Part shown: positions 1 through 9,760 of the stretch, piece after piece
How the letters are laid out: each line of letters begins with the position of its first letter
How positions within the stretch are numbered: position 1 is the stretch's first letter
Assembly: GCA_963762885.1 (NCBI GenBank)
Contig: CAVXNH010000051.1
Location: 62,001-126,000 of the forward strand
Reading direction: 5' to 3'
DNA: 64,000 nucleotides
Source: JASHVB01 sp963762885
GTDB lineage: Bacteria; Pseudomonadota; Alphaproteobacteria; Acetobacterales; Acetobacteraceae
Translations under genes and position numbers: made by a program
The notes under the pieces: generated by a model
Database searches by the model: none
What the model was told of the DNA's origin: nothing
The model's input: only the letters and a program-made list of their open reading frames with translations

Positions 1-1
1 C

Positions 2-1477
2 TTCAATTCTGGCGCGCAGGTCAACCTCGGCCCCACCGGTACGCTGACCAACAACGGCACGATCAATGTCGGCGGCGCCGGCAAGATCGCCTCCACGGTC
101 GTGACTGGCAGTTTCATCCAGGGCGCCGCCGGCGTGCTGCAGGTCGATGCCAACCAGGCCACCGGCCAGGCAGACCAGATCAACGTGCAAGGCAGCGCCC
201 AGGTCGGCGGCACGGTTCAACTGGTCGCGTCCAACCTGATGAACAAGCCGGTGACCGTGCTGACCGCGACCGGCGGGGTGACCACGGACCCGAGCCTGCA
301 AAGCGCGCCGACCTACGCGTTCAGCTACAACACCTCGGTCATCGGCAATAGCTTGCAGGTGCAGCCGGTGGCCAATCTGGCCGGCGCCGCGAACGGGCTG
401 GGCAGCACCAGCCAGCAACTGGCCAGTTACCTGCAGCAGATCTGGAACAGCGGCGGCAGTCTGAATGGCGGGTTCTCGGCGCTGGCCGGGATCACCGACC
501 CGCACGGCTTCGGGTCCGCGCTGAACAGCGTCGCCGGCGCCGCCGTACGTGGGGTGGCCGCGACAAGGCAGACCGCCAGCGATCGTTTCTTCGACAACAT
601 GGTGAGCTGCGAGACCCTGAAGCCGGGTGCCTCGCCGTTCCAGGAGGAAAATTGCGGGTGGCTGCGGGTGGTTGGCGGCCAGACCAGTCTCGCGAGCATG
701 GACGGCGATCCGGGCTATCATCAGCTTGCCTCGACGTCCCAGGTCGGCGGTCAGTTCGAGTTCTTGCCAGGCTGGTTCGTCGGTGGCTCGCTGGGATTCG
801 AGCAAAGCTGGCTGAGCGGCGACGGCGCAAGCGTCTCCGGCCAGACCGGGCTGGCGGGGTTGATGATCAAGCACCAGACCGGCCCCTGGCTGCTGAGCGC
901 CGACCTCGACGGCGGCTTCGGCTCCTACCAAAGCACGCGGACGATCAGCGTGGGCAGCCAGACGGGGACGGCGAACGGCGCTCCCGACCTGTTCCATATC
1001 GGCGGGCACGTTCGGGCCGCGTATCAGGTGCCGCTCGCCGCGGCGACGTATCTCGAACCGTCGCTGACCCTGGGCGTGCTCGACACGCACCTGACGGGAT
1101 ATGGCGAAACCGGCTCGACCAGTTTCAACCTCAACGTCCGCGGCAGCAACAACGTGACGGTGAGCGCGAGCCCGATGGTCGAGTTTGGCGCGATCCGCGG
1201 CATCGATACCACCCATTCGTTCCGGGTATTCGCCGATGCGGGCATGGGGGCGTATTCGAACAGCGACTGGGGCGGCGAGGCGAACCTGGAACTGGCTCCA
1301 GCGGGAACCGGTAGCTTCACCGTCGACTCGAAGCTGCCGAGCGTGGTCGGCAAGTTCAAAGCCGGGGTCGATATCCAGGCCGGCGGCGGGATGCATGTCA
1401 AGTTCGTCTACAGCGCGGATATCGCGTCGGGCTTCCTGTCGCAGGTCGTGGTGGGGCGGCTGTCCTACGCGTTCTGA
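2..1477 (+). CDS. Autotransporter, C-terminal passenger and beta-barrel domain (5' end outside window)
   Basis: The frame is open from the first bases of the window, so the gene begins upstream and only its last ~490 residues are present. The first ~150 residues are Gly/Asn/Thr-rich passenger sequence of beta-helix type (TLTNNGTINVGG near the start). From about residue 190 the sequence has alternating amphipathic strands and ends in LSYAF; an aromatic C-terminal residue is the usual outer-membrane barrel assembly signal. In the family, the barrel inserts in the outer membrane and exposes or releases the passenger. The passenger's function cannot be read from this fragment. A hairpin terminator follows. 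The autotransporter call is firm; the substrate or adhesin type is unknown. Confidence 0.85.
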   Translation, partial: FNSGAQVNLGPTGTLTNNGTINVGGAGKIASTVVTGSFIQGAAGVLQVDANQATGQADQINVQGSAQVGGTVQLVASNLMNKPVTVLTATGGVTTDPSLQSAPTYAFSYNTSVIGNSLQVQPVANLAGAANGLGSTSQQLASYLQQIWNSGGSLNGGFSALAGITDPHGFGSALNSVAGAAVRGVAATRQTASDRFFDNMVSCETLKPGASPFQEENCGWLRVVGGQTSLASMDGDPGYHQLASTSQVGGQFEFLPGWFVGGSLGFEQSWLSGDGASVSGQTGLAGLMIKHQTGPWLLSADLDGGFGSYQSTRTISVGSQTGTANGAPDLFHIGGHVRAAYQVPLAAATYLEPSLTLGVLDTHLTGYGETGSTSFNLNVRGSNNVTVSASPMVEFGAIRGIDTTHSFRVFADAGMGAYSNSDWGGEANLELAPAGTGSFTVDSKLPSVVGKFKAGVDIQAGGGMHVKFVYSADIASGFLSQVVVGRLSYAF

Positions 1478-1496
1478 TCCGATTGTTGATGGTCGT

Positions 1497-1533
1497 GGGA
1501 CGTACTTCACCGGGGGTTTGTGAAGTGCGTCCC
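1497..1533 (+). terminator. Hairpin downstream of the autotransporter
   Basis: Two 14-base arms (1497-1510 and 1520-1533) pair with one G-T wobble around a 9-base loop, 19 bases after the autotransporter stop. There is no clear T-tract, so factor-independent termination is likely but not certain. Confidence 0.55.
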
Positions 1534-1614
1534 CGACGTTGCAAGCCCGTATCGTGACAGGAAACACCCGGTGGCGCGGCGGCGACGCCGGTCTGGATTG
1601 GTCGGAGGGGTACC

Positions 1615-2196
1615 ATGTCAATGAGCACAAGTGTTGGCGCCCAGGCACAAGGCCGCGACACGGCAGTCATGCCAGCTCGATCACGTCTCTCGCATAACCG
1701 GATTGAGCGCATGACCGAGCACGCGGTCTTCGCCAGCTGATGATTGCTCGCGCCGGTTTACGCGGGCCTCTCCGTGGGACTGGTTGTACTGTTGGTCAAA
1801 TTCGTCCAGGGTACCGTTGACCTGGTGCGGCATATCCTGGTCATCAGCGCGGCCGAAACGATCGTTGGGGTGCTGGGGCTGATCGACCTGGCGTTGATGG
1901 GGAGTTTGCTGCTGATCGTGATCTTCGTGAGTTACGAGAGACTTGTCTCCCGGTTGGATACCGCTGAGAGCAGCGACGAGCCGCACTGGATGAGACAGAT
2001 CGACTTCACTGTCCTGACGCTGAAGGTAATGGCGGCGATCGTCGTCATCTCCGCCATTCGGCTCCTGGAGGACTTCATGGACCTACGAAACATTGACGAC
2101 CGTCATCTGGCATGGAGCGTTGGGATTCACATCACGTTCGTGGTCTCGGCGTTGCTGTTGGCGTTGATGGATCGGGTCAGTCGGAAGCGATCATGA
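1615..2196 (+). pseudogene. yqhA: YqhA/UPF0114 family inner-membrane protein with two tandem in-frame TGA codons
   Basis: From ATG 1615, with GGAGG eight bases upstream, one frame runs to 2196 except for TGA TGA at 1738-1743. Sequence on both sides matches the YqhA family: ...HAVFAS before the stops and LLAPVYAGLSVGL after. Family members read ASRWLLAPVY here, so the stops replace Arg-Trp. CGA to TGA plus TGG to TGA would need only two transitions. The remainder has three to four hydrophobic segments, a conserved loop (YERLVSRLD) and a basic C-terminus. The family is an inner-membrane protein of unknown role. Either the gene is dead, or a shortened protein starts at TTG 1744, just after the stops, with the first helix nearly intact. 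Confidence 0.75.
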
Positions 2197-2761
2197 ACAC
2201 GCACGCCAAACGCGAAAGGTGGTTCTGCCGACTGCTGTCGCGTTCACGCTGAGTGATCGGATCACCCTGGATTTCGGATCAGGTGCGGACGGTTATGTCC
2301 GCCTTCGAGCAATGAACCGCGTCGCCTGAGCGGCTATCATCGGCGCAATCCACCCGTCCAGGATGCGAATGTCCAATGACCGCTTTCCTTAAGGGTTATC
2401 AGACGACCTGGACGCCTGCCGAACACGGACCGAGCGAGGCGGTCGGACGGCAGGCGTCCAGGTCGTCTGATAAGGCTGGAAGGAGGAAACCGCGGGGATT
2501 GGGGAACTGCGGTTTCGACCTATGGTGATTTGATCATCGCGCCAGGCGAAAAGTCGGCTGCGTCGGCCCAGTCATGGCAGGGATTGGCGGCGGCGTGCTG
2601 GACAGGGCCGACATGATAACGCGATTTGGGCGGCTGTTGGCGGCCGCACCTTCGCGACGGGTGGCGATGTCATGATGGTGGGTCGAGCGGGGCGGTGGCG
2701 GGTCATCGATTGATCCGGCGATTCCGACAAGACAGTACCGGTGATGTGTACCTGACGGCGG
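2197..2761. other. Intergenic stretch between yqhA and the IS91 remnant
   Basis: No coding frame with plausible composition was found in these 565 bases. It holds the large inverted repeat at 2396-2473 and probably the terminal (3') region of the leftward IS91 element, whose boundary could not be fixed because IS91 elements lack terminal inverted repeats. Confidence 0.4.
2396..2473. repeat. 26+26 bp perfect inverted repeat
   Basis: Arms 2396-2421 and 2448-2473 are exact reverse complements, beginning TTATCAGACG and ending CGTCTGATAA. The 26-base centre contains a further five-base stem (GACCG/CGGTC). There is no T-tract. The TTATCA outer ends resemble those of the longer palindrome at 32313-32433, although the rest of the two sequences differs. 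Confidence 0.85.
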
Positions 2762-3796
2762 TCATGAGCTGTCGATCCGGATGCGCTGCGTTGGGTGATG
2801 TCGCGGTGTGCAGCCGCGCTCGAACGTCTCGATGACGATCATGCGCCCGCCGCAGCATGGACAGGGATAAGCGGAGAGCTGTACTGCCTCGCCCCCATCC
2901 GCGTCGACGGTGTCGGCAGGTTGCGGCGGCGGCTCGGGCACATCGAGCAATTGCCGGGCCCGGGTGATGTTCTCGGCGCGCCCGCCATTGGCGAACAGGC
3001 CGTAGTGTCGGATGCGATGGAACCCGCTGGGCAGCACGTGGATGAGGAAGCGGCGGATCAACTCGTCGATGGCAAGTGTCATCACCTTGCCGTACGGTTG
3101 CTGCTTGTCGCGGTAGTCCTTCCATTTGAAAGTGACCCCGGCGTCGTTGAACGCGACAAGTCGGCTGTTGGCGATTGCGATACGGTGGGTGTAGCGCGAC
3201 AGATAGGCCAGCACTGCCTCCGGGCCGCCGAATGGACGCTTGGCATAGACCACCCATTCGGTCCGGCGCAGCGGCGCGAGATGGTCGCTGAATGCTTTGG
3301 CATCCGCCAGCGCCGTCAGATCACCGAAGAACTGCAACTGTCCGGCGCGGTGCGCCGCCGATAGCTGCTCCAGGAACAGACGGCGGAACAAACGCGAGAG
3401 GACCCGGACGGGCAGGAAGAACCCAGGGCGGCATGCGATCCAGCGCTGTCCGTCCGGCGAGATGCCGCCGCCCGGCACGATGATGTGGACGTGCGGGTGG
3501 TGGGTCAGTGCCGAGCCCCAGGTATGCAGCACGGTGGTCAGTCCGATGCGCGCGCCGAGGTGCTTCGGGTCCGCGGCGATGGTGATCAGCGTCTCGGCCG
3601 CAGCCTTGAACAGCAAGCCGTAGACCACGGTCTTGTTCTGCCAGGCGATGGCGGCGATCGGCGCGGGCAGGCTGAACACGACATGGAAATAGGGCACCGG
3701 CAGCAACTCGGCTTCCCGCGCGGCCAACCATTCCTTGGCAGCGACCGCCTGGCACTTCGGGCAGTGGCGGTTGCGGCAGCTAATGGGCGGTGCCCA
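2762..3796 (-). mobile_element. IS91-family transposase, N-terminally truncated (leftward copy)
   Basis: The open frame covers about 345 codons and is closed upstream by TAA at 3797-3799; the N-terminal ~50 residues expected for IS91 transposases are missing. Visible family features are the zinc-finger remnant CRNRHCPKC, the HUH nuclease motif in HHPHVHIIVPGGG, and LSRYTHRIAIAN carrying the candidate catalytic tyrosine. The C-terminal CPCCGGRM is a second zinc-binding motif. In the family this enzyme performs rolling-circle transposition. Its start is fused in opposite orientation to a second, diverged IS91 transposase. It is probably inactive. Confidence 0.85.
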
Positions 3797-3812
3797 TTAC
3801 CTGCCGCAACCG
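3768..3812. repeat. Palindromic head-to-head junction of two IS91 transposase genes
   Basis: Arms 3768-3788 and 3792-3812 match at 20 of 21 positions around GGT. Both transposase frames begin at the same codon context (PI[S/T]CRNRHCPKC) and both are closed by TAA within the palindrome. Beyond it the two genes are only homologous, not identical, so this is a recombination junction between two elements rather than a simple fold-back duplication. Confidence 0.85.
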
Positions 3813-4803
3813 GCATTGTCCCAAGTGCGAGGGCGCCGCTGCGCGCACCTTGCTGGCCGAGCGCCAAGCCGACCTGCTGCCGGTCGGCTACTTCCATGTC
3901 GTCTTCACACTGCCCGCCGAGGTCGCAGACATCGCCTTGCAGAACAAGGCGATCGTCTACGATCTGCTGTTCCGTGCGGCGTCGGAGACGATGACGACGA
4001 TCGCGGCCGACCCCAAGCACCTCGGCGCCCGCATCGGTATCACCGCCGTGCTCCACACCTGGGGATCGGCGATGACACACCATCCGCATATCCACATGAT
4101 CGTGCCGGGCGGCGGCATCTCGCTCGACGGACGGCGCTGGATACCTTCACGTCCGGCCTTCCTGCTGCCGGTGCGGGTGCTGGGTTCGCTCTTCCGCCGC
4201 CTGTTTCTCACCCGGCTGATCGAGCTCCATGACGCCGGACGACTTGCCTTCTTCGGCACCCAGGCCGGTCTGGTCGACCGCCGCGTGTTCCTGCGTCATC
4301 TCGCTCCGGTCAGGAAGCAGCGATGGGTAGTCTATGCCAAGCCGCCGTTCGCCGGCCCCGAGGCCGTCCTCGCCTATCTCTCGCGCTATACCCACCGGGT
4401 CGCCATCTCCAACCAGCGCCTGGTGGCGTTCGACGAGACCGGCGTCACCTTCCGCTACAAGGACTACCGCCGCGATGGTCCGGAGCGGCAGCGCGTCATG
4501 ACCCTCGCGCCGCACGAGTTCATCCGCCGCTTCCTGCTCCATGTCCTGCCACACGGCTTCCACCGCATCCGTCATTACGGCCTGCTCGCCAGTTCCGCAC
4601 GCAAGGCCAATATAGCGCGCGCCCGCGAACTGCTTGCCGTGGCGCTGCCGCCGGAGCCCGTCGAAGTGCCGGAACCACTCGATTGCCTGCCGCCCTGTCC
4701 CTGCTGCGGCGGACGCATGACCATCATCGAGACCTTCGGGCGATGGCGGCAACCACGCGCACCACCTCACGCGCCCGCATCAACCGGGAGCAACTCGTCG
4801 TGA
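3784..4803 (+). mobile_element. IS91-family transposase, N-terminally truncated (rightward copy)
   Basis: The frame opens after TAA 3781-3783 and has a possible GTG start at 3790, giving 337 residues. It carries CRNRHCPKC, the HUH motif HHPHIHMIVPGGG, LSRYTHRVAISN with the candidate catalytic tyrosine, and a C-terminal CPCCGGRM zinc motif. It resembles the leftward copy along its full length but differs at many positions, so the two derive from distinct IS91 elements. As there, the N-terminus is missing at the head-to-head junction, so activity is unlikely. Confidence 0.85.
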
Positions 4804-5456
4804 CCCGGCACGGCTTGCGCTCACCTCACGCCGCAACACCGCCGTCGCGGCGAATGCCCCCAGGCACGCCCTTAACCAGAATCAGCGCAAACGGGCTGGC
4901 TATCGGCCGCCGCCAGATCCCGGTTCCAGCCTTGCACGGCGACAAATCTCACTCACCAGGCTCTCGCCGGTTCCAATTCCAGAACCGTCTTGCCGTCACC
5001 ACAACTGAGCAAAATTCGAAATCCCCATAGCCCATCGCCGCAGCCCCGCGGGTTCGTGCTTGGGCGGTTTCCGGTACGCCGGCCCCGTGCCCGGACGCAC
5101 GGCCAGCGATGGCCGGCGTCCGAAAACCTTCACCAACCCGGTCGCCAGACCAGTAATCGAGTGATCCCGGAACCGGACGTTCGTCGCAGCATGGCGTCGA
5201 CGGCTGTGCGTACATGCCGGTCATTCCAGGTCGTGACGCCGAATCCCGATAGCGGCCATTCGGGTAGCGTCGTTCGCCGCCGCGCCTAGGGGTGCAATGG
5301 TAGTAGCCGACCTTCGTCCGGCGTTTGTGATCGTTCTCCGACGGGCGCCGCTTCTTTCACCGGTCCGAGACAAGTTGGTAAGTCGGCGACCGGGCGCTAC
5401 CGTCCCAGTACGCTGGCACCCGAAAAGACGCGGCCCGGGCCAGCCAGGGGTGGAAC
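4804..5456. other. Non-coding stretch after IS91, upstream of the histidine kinase
   Basis: These 653 bases have no frame with convincing coding character. The first part is probably the 3' (origin) end of the rightward IS91 element, and the last ~150 bases should contain the kinase promoter. No clear -35/-10 pair was identified. Confidence 0.35.
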
Positions 5457-7829
5457 ATGGCTTCGACGCAAGACGAAACGATCGCCGAACTTCAGCGCAC
5501 GGTCGCGGAACTGCGGCGAGAACGTGACGAACGTGCCACCGAACGAGACGCGGCGCTGGCCCAGAAAGCCGCGCTGGCCGAGGTGCTGGACGTCATCAAT
5601 CGCTCCCCCGGTGATCCTGGGCCCGTGTACGATCTGATCCTGGATAAGGCGCACGCCCTTTGCGACACCGACATCGGTTCGCTGGGTGTTTACGATGGTA
5701 CGCATTTCCGCAAACTGGCTGTGCGCGGTTACAGTCAGGATGTGGAAGCTGCCCTGCGGCAGCCATATCCCCCACTGACCACGCACGACCCGTTGTTCCG
5801 GCGCGAAACGATCCACATCCAGAATGTTGCTGAGTATGCGTTCAAACCGGACGTTATACCGGCCATTAGTCCCCTCATCGCGAGCGGCCTGCGAGCCTGG
5901 CTGGAGGTGCCGCTGTGGAGCAACGGGAAGCTGGTAGGTAGCGTCAGCGGGTGGCGGCACGAGGCTCGCGCGTTCTCGGAGCAAGAAATCTCCCTGCTGG
6001 AAAACTTCGCGGCCCAGGCGGTGATCGCGATGGAAAACGCGCGGCTGATCAATGAAACGCGGGAGGCGCTTGAACAGCAGATGGCGACGGCGGAAGTGTT
6101 GCAGGTGATCAATGCCTCGCCAGGCGAACTGGCGCCGGTGTTCCAAACGATGCTCGACAGCGCGTTGCGGCTTTGCGGTGCGGCGTTTGGAGAACTCGCC
6201 AGGATCGACGGTGATATCACGACGACCCTCGCGATCTCCGGCATGCCCGCCGTGTTTTCCCAGGTTCGCATGGGCAGTCAGATGCAGCCGGGTCCGGGTA
6301 CCGCCGTGTGGCACATCCGGCATGGCGAAACTCTTGTTCACATCGCCGACCTTGTGGACACCGAGGCATACCGCGACGGAGATCCCGTGCGGCGGACGCT
6401 GGTCGATGACGGCGGCGCGCGCGCGTTGCTCGCGGTGCCGCTGCGTAGAGATGACGAGCTGCTTGGCCTGATCAGCATTTTCCGTCAGGAGCCAGGCGCG
6501 TTTACCGACAAGCAGATTGCGCTGCTGGAGAACTTCGCCGCCCAGGCGGTGATCGCGATGGAAAACGCTCGGCTGCTGGGCGAGATCCGCCAGCGTCAGG
6601 AAGAACTGCGCGTCACGTTCGAGAACATGGGTGACGGGGTCGCCATGTTCGACGAAACGCCCCGTCTGGTCGCCTGGAACAGCAAATTTCAGGAGTTCTT
6701 CAACGTGCCCGACGCTTTGCTCGCCGAGCATCGGACCTATGTTGAGTATATCCGTTACCTCGCGGAACGCGGCGATTATGGCGCCGATGTTGATGTCGAG
6801 GACACGGTACGTCAGATCGCCGCAATGACCGGCGTGCAACGAACCTATGAACGGGTCCGTCCCGACAACCGGGTGATAGAAATTCGTAATAACCCCGCTG
6901 CCGGTGGCGGCTTCGTGCTTATGTTCTCCGATATCACCGAACGGAAACGCAACGAAGAAGCCATTCGGGCCGCTCGCGACGCCGCCGAGGCGACACTGCG
7001 CGAACTGAAAGTCGCCCAGGCCAACCTGATCCAGGCGGAGAAGATGGCGTCCCTGGGCCAACTCACCGCGGGCATCGCGCATGAAATCAAGAACCCGTTG
7101 AACTTCGTCAATAACTTCGCGGAACTCTCAGTGGACTTGCTGGGGGAACTGAAGGAAGCCATCGCTCCGGCCGAGGCCACGCTGACCGAAGACCAACGCG
7201 CGGAGATTGATGATGTGTCCGCTACGTTGACCAGCAACCTTCAGAAAATAACCGAGCACGGCAAACGCGCCGATGGCATCGTCAAGGCGATGCTGGAGCA
7301 TTCGCGCGGCGCGTCCGGCGAACGGCGGACGGTGGACATCAACGCGCTGGCCGATGAGGCGCTGAACCTCGCCTATCACGGCGCCCGTGCCCAGGATCAG
7401 AGTTTCAATATCACGCTGGAGCACGATTACGGAGATGGGATCGCGCCGATCGAGGTGAACCCGCAGGATATCACGCGCGTGTTGCTGAACCTGTTCAGCA
7501 ATGGGTTCTACGCCGCGACCAAACGGGCGCAAAATGGTGGCGAAGCCAGCTTCAATCCCACACTAAAGGTCACGACGCGCGGTGTCGGCGACACGGTGGA
7601 AATCCGAGTGCGCGACAACGGCACCGGCATTCCCGCCGCCATCAGGGACAAGCTGTTCCAGCCATTCTTCACCACGAAGCCGACCGGTGAGGGCACCGGA
7701 CTTGGTCTGTCAATCACCTATGACATCGTTACCAAGGCGCACGGTGGCACGATCGCGGTGGACAGTGAGGTCGATCAGTTCACCGAATTCGTCGTCACCT
7801 TGCCGCGTAACGTATTTGCGAGCGAATGA
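5457..7829 (+). CDS. GAF-GAF-PAS sensor histidine kinase
   Basis: This 790-residue protein has no signal peptide or membrane helix, so it is probably cytoplasmic. Order: N-terminal coiled coil (residues 8-40), two GAF domains (about 45-195 and 225-375, each ending in LLENFAAQAVIAMENARL), a PAS domain (about 385-500, ending in FSDITERKR), a HisKA dimerisation domain with phospho-acceptor His542 in GIAHEIKNPLNF, and a HATPase domain with the N-box near NLFSNGFYA, then DNGTGIP and GEGTGLGLS. It should autophosphorylate in response to an unknown cytoplasmic signal. No response regulator is adjacent. The ATG follows a weak AGGGG Shine-Dalgarno. Repeated GAF units suggest internal duplication. Confidence 0.93.
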   Translation: MASTQDETIAELQRTVAELRRERDERATERDAALAQKAALAEVLDVINRSPGDPGPVYDLILDKAHALCDTDIGSLGVYDGTHFRKLAVRGYSQDVEAALRQPYPPLTTHDPLFRRETIHIQNVAEYAFKPDVIPAISPLIASGLRAWLEVPLWSNGKLVGSVSGWRHEARAFSEQEISLLENFAAQAVIAMENARLINETREALEQQMATAEVLQVINASPGELAPVFQTMLDSALRLCGAAFGELARIDGDITTTLAISGMPAVFSQVRMGSQMQPGPGTAVWHIRHGETLVHIADLVDTEAYRDGDPVRRTLVDDGGARALLAVPLRRDDELLGLISIFRQEPGAFTDKQIALLENFAAQAVIAMENARLLGEIRQRQEELRVTFENMGDGVAMFDETPRLVAWNSKFQEFFNVPDALLAEHRTYVEYIRYLAERGDYGADVDVEDTVRQIAAMTGVQRTYERVRPDNRVIEIRNNPAAGGGFVLMFSDITERKRNEEAIRAARDAAEATLRELKVAQANLIQAEKMASLGQLTAGIAHEIKNPLNFVNNFAELSVDLLGELKEAIAPAEATLTEDQRAEIDDVSATLTSNLQKITEHGKRADGIVKAMLEHSRGASGERRTVDINALADEALNLAYHGARAQDQSFNITLEHDYGDGIAPIEVNPQDITRVLLNLFSNGFYAATKRAQNGGEASFNPTLKVTTRGVGDTVEIRVRDNGTGIPAAIRDKLFQPFFTTKPTGEGTGLGLSITYDIVTKAHGGTIAVDSEVDQFTEFVVTLPRNVFASE

Positions 7830-7992
7830 GGCCGGGCCTGACCGGTCAGGTTGATGGCCGTTGGAGGTCCGCCCCTCGTGCCGAACTGGACATAAATGCA
7901 ATGCCTCGCGAACGCCCGCGCCCTACCCTTTGCCGACGTTCAAACCGAACCGCTACCTGCGACTGCGCTGCTCGTGCAAAGAGAAGCCGTGG

Positions 7993-8014
7993 ATGGCGGG
8001 CCTTCGCCCGCCAT
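7993..8014. terminator. Hairpin between convergent kinase and murU genes
   Basis: Nine-base perfect arms (7993-8001 and 8006-8014) flank a CTTC tetraloop. It sits between the converging 3' ends of the histidine kinase and murU, the usual place for a bidirectional terminator. There is no T-tract. Confidence 0.5.
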
Positions 8015-8029
8015 GACGGCGGGCGTCGA

Positions 8030-8771
8030 TCACCGTGACTCTCCGGTCAGCCTGGCGTGCAGCATGGACTCCGCGTCGGCCAGGTCGGACGGAGTGGAGA
8101 GGTGGAACCATAGGCCGTCGTGCACCACCGCCCGCAGCCGGCCCGCGGCGATCGCTCGGTCCCAGGCGCGGTTCATGCTGAAGGCGCCCTCCGGCATGGC
8201 GTCCAGCAACGCCGGGGCGATGAGTTGGACGCCGGCGTAGACGTAGGGCACCACCTCGCGTTCCTGGCGGCGGCGCAGGCCGCCCCATTTGTCCACCCAG
8301 AAATCGCCGAAGCCGACATCGGCGTGGACCTGGAAGGTGCGGTGCACCAGCAGCACGCCGTCGAGCGACGGGTCGAAGGCCTCGGCGAGGCGCAGCAGGG
8401 CGGGGATGGTGCCGTTCAGCCAGAAGGCGTCACCGTTGACGACGTAGAACGGGGCCTCGCCCAGCAGGTCGAGCGCCGCCCGCGTGCCGCCTCCGGTGTC
8501 GAGCAAGGCTGTCTCGCGGCGGAGGATGGTGCGGGGCGGTTGGCCGGCGGCGGCGCGGGCGGCGAGGCGGGCGGCGACCCGGTCGGCCTGCCAGAAGGCG
8601 TTGACCACCACCGTCTCCACGCCGGCTTCGACCAGGCGGTCGAGGGCGTGGTCGAGCAAGGTGTTGCCGCCGAGGGTCAGCAGGGGCTTGGCGGTGTTCT
8701 CGGTGGAGGGGGCGCATGCGCTGGCCGAGGCCGGCGGCGAGCAGCATGGCGGTGCGGGGGTGGGCGGTCAT
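8030..8771 (-). CDS. murU: N-acetylmuramate-1-phosphate uridylyltransferase MurU (frameshifted as read)
   Basis: The family transfers UMP to MurNAc-1-phosphate in the peptidoglycan recycling shunt that bypasses de novo UDP-MurNAc synthesis. The N-terminus from ATG 8771 reads MLLAAGLGQRMRPL, the sugar-nucleotidyltransferase signature. The frame then breaks and resumes one base out with TENTAKPLLTLGGNTLLDH and continues to the stop at 8030 with VNGDAFW and PYVYAGVQLI. The break lies in a GGAGGGGGCG run at about 8703-8713 and is repaired by deleting one base. The start overlaps the amgK stop (ATGA), so the two are translationally coupled. Identification is strengthened by the amgK neighbour. Real mutation and sequence error cannot be separated here. 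Confidence 0.85.
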
Positions 8772-9760
8772 GCGGCGAGGCCTTGCGGGTTGGCGCGTTG
8801 GGCGGGGGGGATCCAGCGGTCCATCGCGGCGGCGAGCGGGGCGGCGGCGGGGTGGCTTAGCGCGGTGGCCAGCATACGCCAGGTGCGGGGGCCGTGGGCG
8901 AGGTATTGCGGCCGGTGGTCTCGGACGGCGAGGCGCACCCATTGGCAGGCGACGCGCAGGTGCCGCTGGGCGGCGCAGGCGGCGTAGGCGGTGCGGAAGG
9001 CGCCGGGGTCGAACTCGGGGCGGGCGGCGAGGTAGCGGGCGATGGCGCGGGCGGCGAGGGGCGGCGGGATGTCGCGGCGGGCGTCCTGGAGGAGGGAGAC
9101 GAGGTCGTAGGCGGGGTGGCCGAGCGCGGCGCCCTGGAAGTCGAGGATGCCGATGCGGCGGAGGCCGGTGCGCTCGGGCAGCCAGAGCAGATTGCCGGCG
9201 AAGTAGTCGCGGTGGACGAGGCAGCGTGGGCCTTGGCTGAGCGGGGCGAGGAGGGCGGCCAGGGCGACAGCGAAGTCGTGGCGAGCCGGGGCTGGGGCGG
9301 GGGAGCCGAAGGCGGCGGGCCACCACCAGTCCAGCAGCGTGCCGAGCGCTGCCTGCGCCATGGCGGGGGCGTCCCAGGCGGGGAGGTCGGGCGGGGGCGC
9401 GGCGCGCTGGATGGCGAGCAGGGCGTCGATGGCGGCGTCGAAGAGTTGGGATGCGGGGAGCGTGGACGAGGGAGCCGACAACAGGTGGTCCCCTAGGTCT
9501 TCCTCCAGCACCAGGCCGATATCCGGGTCGGCGGCGATGATCTGGGGGGCGGACAGGCCGATGCCCGCGAGGTGGGCGGCGATGCGCAGGAAGGGCCGGA
9601 CGTCGTCGGGCTGGGGGGCGTCCATCAGGACGGCGGGGCGGGGGCCCTCGGTGAGGCGCAGGTAGCGGCGGAAGCTGGCATCCTGCGCCAGCGGGGCGGC
9701 GGTGGCCGCACCGTAGCCGTGGCGGGCGAGGAATGCGGCGATCAGGAGGTCGCGGGTCAT
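8768..9760 (-). CDS. amgK: Anomeric MurNAc/GlcNAc kinase AmgK
   Basis: A 330-residue protein of the aminoglycoside phosphotransferase/choline-kinase fold. It carries the Brenner motif CLVHRDYFAGNLLWL (about residues 180-195), with catalytic Asp and Asn, and ILDFQGAALGHPAYDLVSLL, with the metal-binding Asp. In the recycling pathway AmgK phosphorylates the anomeric hydroxyl of MurNAc or GlcNAc and MurU then makes the UDP-sugar. It overlaps tsaE by four bases upstream (ATGA) and murU downstream, forming a tight three-gene operon. Sequence alone could fit other small phosphotransferases; the murU neighbour decides it. Confidence 0.9.
   Translation of the reverse strand: MTRDLLIAAFLARHGYGAATAAPLAQDASFRRYLRLTEGPRPAVLMDAPQPDDVRPFLRIAAHLAGIGLSAPQIIAADPDIGLVLEEDLGDHLLSAPSSTLPASQLFDAAIDALLAIQRAAPPPDLPAWDAPAMAQAALGTLLDWWWPAAFGSPAPAPARHDFAVALAALLAPLSQGPRCLVHRDYFAGNLLWLPERTGLRRIGILDFQGAALGHPAYDLVSLLQDARRDIPPPLAARAIARYLAARPEFDPGAFRTAYAACAAQRHLRVACQWVRLAVRDHRPQYLAHGPRTWRMLATALSHPAAAPLAAAMDRWIPPAQRANPQGLAA

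Noticed and set aside
1738..1743. Selenocysteine at the yqhA tandem TGAs
   Set aside because: Homologues have Arg-Trp, not Cys, at this position, and two adjacent Sec codons are not expected. A Sec reading is supported only for the UGSC gene, where the motif itself demands it.
5397..7082. Long antisense frame (561 codons) opposite the histidine kinase
   Set aside because: It is a GC-rich shadow of the kinase gene; its translation has no family resemblance and both GAF units give parallel repeats in it.
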